Positions 32,812 through 34,514 of a stretch of DNA of 34,514 nucleotides are shown piece by piece. Origin of the DNA: Propionibacteriaceae bacterium (GTDB lineage Bacteria > Actinomycetota > Actinomycetes > Propionibacteriales > Propionibacteriaceae); contig JAUNVL010000017.1 of assembly GCA_030537675.1 (NCBI GenBank), positions 1 through 34,514 on the forward strand. Direction: 5' to 3'. Made by a program: the position numbers and the translations under genes. Below the pieces are notes generated by a model, which saw only the letters and a list, made by a program, of their open reading frames with translations, was not told the DNA's origin and made no database searches. Numbering within the stretch: the stretch's first letter is position 1; every line of letters starts with the position of its first letter.

Positions 32812-33711
32812 ATGACGACCACTGCCGGCTCGGGGCTGCGGCTCCTCCACGTGCACGCCCACCCCGACGACGAATCGAGCAAGGGTGCGGCAACCACCGC
32901 CAAGTACGTGGCCGAGGGAGTCGAGGTGATGGTGGCCACCTGCACCGGCGGTGAGCGTGGCTCGGTGCTCAATCCCAAGCTGGCGCACGACGAGAACATT
33001 CTCCGCAACATCGCCGAGGTGCGCCGCGCCGAGATGGCCGCCGCGCGAGAGATCCTGGGGGTGGAACAGCGCTGGCTGGGCTACGTCGACTCCGGATTTC
33101 CGGAGGGCGACCCGCTGCCGCCGCTGCCCGAGGGCTGCTTCGCGCTGCAGGATCCGGCGGTTGCCGCTGGACCGCTCGTGCAGATCATGCGCGAGTTCAA
33201 GCCGCACGTCGTCACCACCTACGACGAGGTGGGCGGCTACCCCCACCCGGACCACGTCCAGTGCCACAACGTCAGCATGGAGGCCTTCATCGCCGCGGCC
33301 GACCCGGGACGCTTCCCCGAGCACGGACCCGCCTGGCAGGCAGCCAAGCTGTACTACCACATGAGTTTTCACCGGCGTCGCTATGCGGCGCTGGAGGAAG
33401 TCATGCACCAGCACGGCATCCCCTCCACCCAGCCGGTGCCGATCCGGGACGACGACCCCTACTCCGATGGCCGGCTCACCACCTTCATCCAGTGCGCCGA
33501 CTGGTTCGAGGTCCGCAACGCGGCCCTGATCGCCCACGCGACGCAGGTGGATCCGGACGGTCCCTGGTTCGCGGTGCCGCTCGCCATCCAGCAGGCGGGC
33601 TGGCCGACGGAGGACTACCAACTGAAGATCTCCAAGGTGCCCACGATCATCCCGGAGGACGACCTGTTTGCAGGCCTGCGGGAGCCCCTGGTCTCCGACT
33701 ACGTCATCTGA
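32812..33711 (+). CDS. mca: Mycothiol S-conjugate amidase
   Basis: 299 residues of the LmbE/PIG-L-like zinc deacetylase fold. Zinc ligands lie in HAHPDDESSKGA and in YPHPDHVQCH; CTGGERGSVLNP and the C-terminal FAVPLAIQQAGWPTEDYQL are typical of Mca. It cleaves mycothiol adducts of electrophiles to a mercapturic acid for export plus glucosaminyl-inositol, so it is a detoxification enzyme of mycothiol-producing actinobacteria. MshB is the close alternative, but the SKGA form of the N-terminal motif and the genome position beside greA and DUF4307 favour Mca. The ATG at 32812 is used; the frame continues upstream into non-conserved sequence. It overlaps the convergent rhomboid gene by 13 bp. Confidence 0.95.
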   Translation: MTTTAGSGLRLLHVHAHPDDESSKGAATTAKYVAEGVEVMVATCTGGERGSVLNPKLAHDENILRNIAEVRRAEMAAAREILGVEQRWLGYVDSGFPEGDPLPPLPEGCFALQDPAVAAGPLVQIMREFKPHVVTTYDEVGGYPHPDHVQCHNVSMEAFIAAADPGRFPEHGPAWQAAKLYYHMSFHRRRYAALEEVMHQHGIPSTQPVPIRDDDPYSDGRLTTFIQCADWFEVRNAALIAHATQVDPDGPWFAVPLAIQQAGWPTEDYQLKISKVPTIIPEDDLFAGLREPLVSDYVI

Positions 33712-34292
33712 GACGAGCGTCGGCCCCTGCCGTACTGCAGCCAGGCCGCGAGCCCGCCGCCGAACGCGCCGCCCAGGTGGCCCTGCCACGAGACGCCGGA
33801 GGCCGTGGGCAGCACTCCCACGAGCACGCCACCGTAGATGAGGAGGACCACCACGGCAACGGCGATCTGGCCGGCACTGCGTGTGAAGAAGCCCCGCACC
33901 AACAGAAATGCCAGATAGCCGAACACGAGCCCCGAGGCGCCGAGAGTGATGGACCCGGGAGGTGCCGTCAGCCACACCGTGACGCCCGAAACGAGGATCG
34001 ACACCAGCGTGGTGATGATCCATCGCGCCAGACCCGCGATGTAGGTGAGCGCACCCAGCACCAGGAACGGGCCGGAGTTGGCGATGAGGTGGGGCCAGCC
34101 GAAGTGCAGCCATGGCGCCAGCAGGATGTGGCCCACGGCGTCCACGTCGCGGGGAATGATGCCGAACTGGTCAAGGCTGTTGTTGGTGGACTGGTCCCAC
34201 GCCTCCAGCACCCACATCAGCACCAGCAGCCCACCCACCACCATGACCGCGCGGAGCAGCCGATTGGGTCGCGTCGTCGCCTCATCTGCCAT
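33699..34292 (-). CDS. Rhomboid-family intramembrane serine protease
   Basis: 197 residues, about six transmembrane helices. The conserved [15 protein letters not shown] (His68, Asn72) is followed by the catalytic serine in GASGLVFG (Ser120) and the catalytic His in [12 protein letters not shown] (His172), giving the Ser-His dyad. It cleaves transmembrane proteins within the bilayer; the substrate is unknown. The ATG at 34292 fits the N-terminus before the first helix (17-31), with CACACT ending 7 nt upstream. The C-terminus overlaps mca by 13 bp. Confidence 0.92.
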   Translation of the reverse strand: MADEATTRPNRLLRAVMVVGGLLVLMWVLEAWDQSTNNSLDQFGIIPRDVDAVGHILLAPWLHFGWPHLIANSGPFLVLGALTYIAGLARWIITTLVSILVSGVTVWLTAPPGSITLGASGLVFGYLAFLLVRGFFTRSAGQIAVAVVVLLIYGGVLVGVLPTASGVSWQGHLGGAFGGGLAAWLQYGRGRRSSQMT

Positions 34293-34299
34293 GCACCCC

Positions 34300-34305
34300 A
34301 GTGTG
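34300..34305 (-). promoter_or_regulatory. Candidate -10 of the rhomboid gene (leaderless)
   Basis: CACACT on the minus strand, then GGGGTGC, then ATG at 34292. Confidence 0.35.
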
Positions 34306-34340
34306 GCAGGCCGGGAAAACCAGGGATGTCCACACATGGG

Positions 34341-34346
34341 TAGCCT
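34341..34346 (+). promoter_or_regulatory. Candidate -10 of the DUF255 gene (leaderless)
   Basis: TAGCCT, then TGCCGCC, then ATG at 34354. Confidence 0.45.
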
Positions 34347-34353
34347 TGCCGCC

Positions 34354-34514
34354 ATGCCGAACCGTCTCACCAACTCCGCCAGTGACTACCTGTTGCAACA
34401 CGCCCACCAGCAAGTGGACTGGTGGGAGTGGGGAGCGGAAGCCCTCGCGCACGCCGTCGAGACCGACAAACCCATCATGCTCTCGGTGGGGTATGCGTCC
34501 TGCCACTGGTGCCA
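34354..34514 (+). CDS. DUF255 (YyaL/SSP411-type) thioredoxin-fold protein, 3'-truncated by the window edge
   Basis: Only the first 53 codons are present. [25 protein letters not shown] and the CxxC-type [11 protein letters not shown] are the N-terminal signature of the long (about 650-700 residue) proteins with a thioredoxin-like domain followed by an alpha/alpha toroid. Their activity is poorly defined. An equivalent gene lies near mca in mycobacteria. The ATG at 34354 is supported by TAGCCT 7 nt upstream. Confidence 0.88.
   Translation, partial: MPNRLTNSASDYLLQHAHQQVDWWEWGAEALAHAVETDKPIMLSVGYASCHWC

Noticed and set aside
32704-34113. 469-codon minus-strand frame opposite mca and part of the rhomboid gene
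   Set aside because: Both opposing genes have intact catalytic motifs; this frame has none.

Overview
The window is a compact, high-GC chromosomal segment from an actinomycete. The strongest lineage markers are a mycothiol S-conjugate amidase (mca, 32812-33711), a two-domain L25/CTC ribosomal protein, and gene neighbourhoods I know from Actinomycetota: glmU-prs, rplY-pth, mfd / SurA-like lipoprotein / mazG / eno / FtsB-like / DUF501 / ppx, and greA / DUF4307 / mca followed nearby by a DUF255 gene. Mycobacterium carries recognisable versions of these blocks. Family is not fixed by what I can see; a Propionibacteriales-type organism would fit but is only a guess. There are no insertion sequences, prophage genes, CRISPR arrays or rRNA genes. 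No gap between genes exceeds about 225 bp.

Layout. 1-726 is the 3' part of a nucleoside (uridine-type) phosphorylase. 739-1440 (-) is a di-iron Fe-S repair protein, divergent from glmU-prs-ldh (1619-5041). 5264-9473 is a tightly coupled operon (ABC ATPase, FtsX-type permease, membrane-anchored endonuclease/exonuclease/phosphatase domain protein). 9542-12329 is the least conventional part: an orphan di-iron ferritin-like enzyme, a stand-alone HEAT-repeat protein, and a convergent MerR regulator whose C-terminal half is a paralogue of that HEAT protein. 12452-21921 is a housekeeping run (rplY, pth, mfd, lipoprotein, mazG, eno, FtsB-like, DUF501, ppx). A tRNA with anticodon UAA but a short variable region lies at 22096-22173. 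22259-28527 holds a BI-1 family membrane protein, two Nudix hydrolases, a zinc metallopeptidase, a lipoprotein, a small Cys-rich protein, a CPA1 antiporter ending in a UBP-type zinc finger, and a possible 38-residue membrane peptide. 28594-34514 holds a HTH-TOBE regulator, msrA, ung, a DUF4097-like/DUF2089 pair, greA, DUF4307, mca, a rhomboid protease and the start of a DUF255 thioredoxin-fold gene.

Two themes stand out. First, many genes have a TAnnnT-like hexamer ending exactly 6 or 7 nt before the start codon and no Shine-Dalgarno sequence, which is the signature of leaderless transcripts; this helped choose several starts. Second, the HEAT gene at 10478 has a promoter built like a MerR-regulated one (TTGACC, 19-bp spacer, TAGCGT, with a perfect 7+3+7 inverted repeat mostly inside the spacer), and a MerR protein carrying a related HEAT domain is encoded next door. 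The arrangement recalls the TipAL/TipAS logic, with HEAT repeats in place of the TipAS domain.
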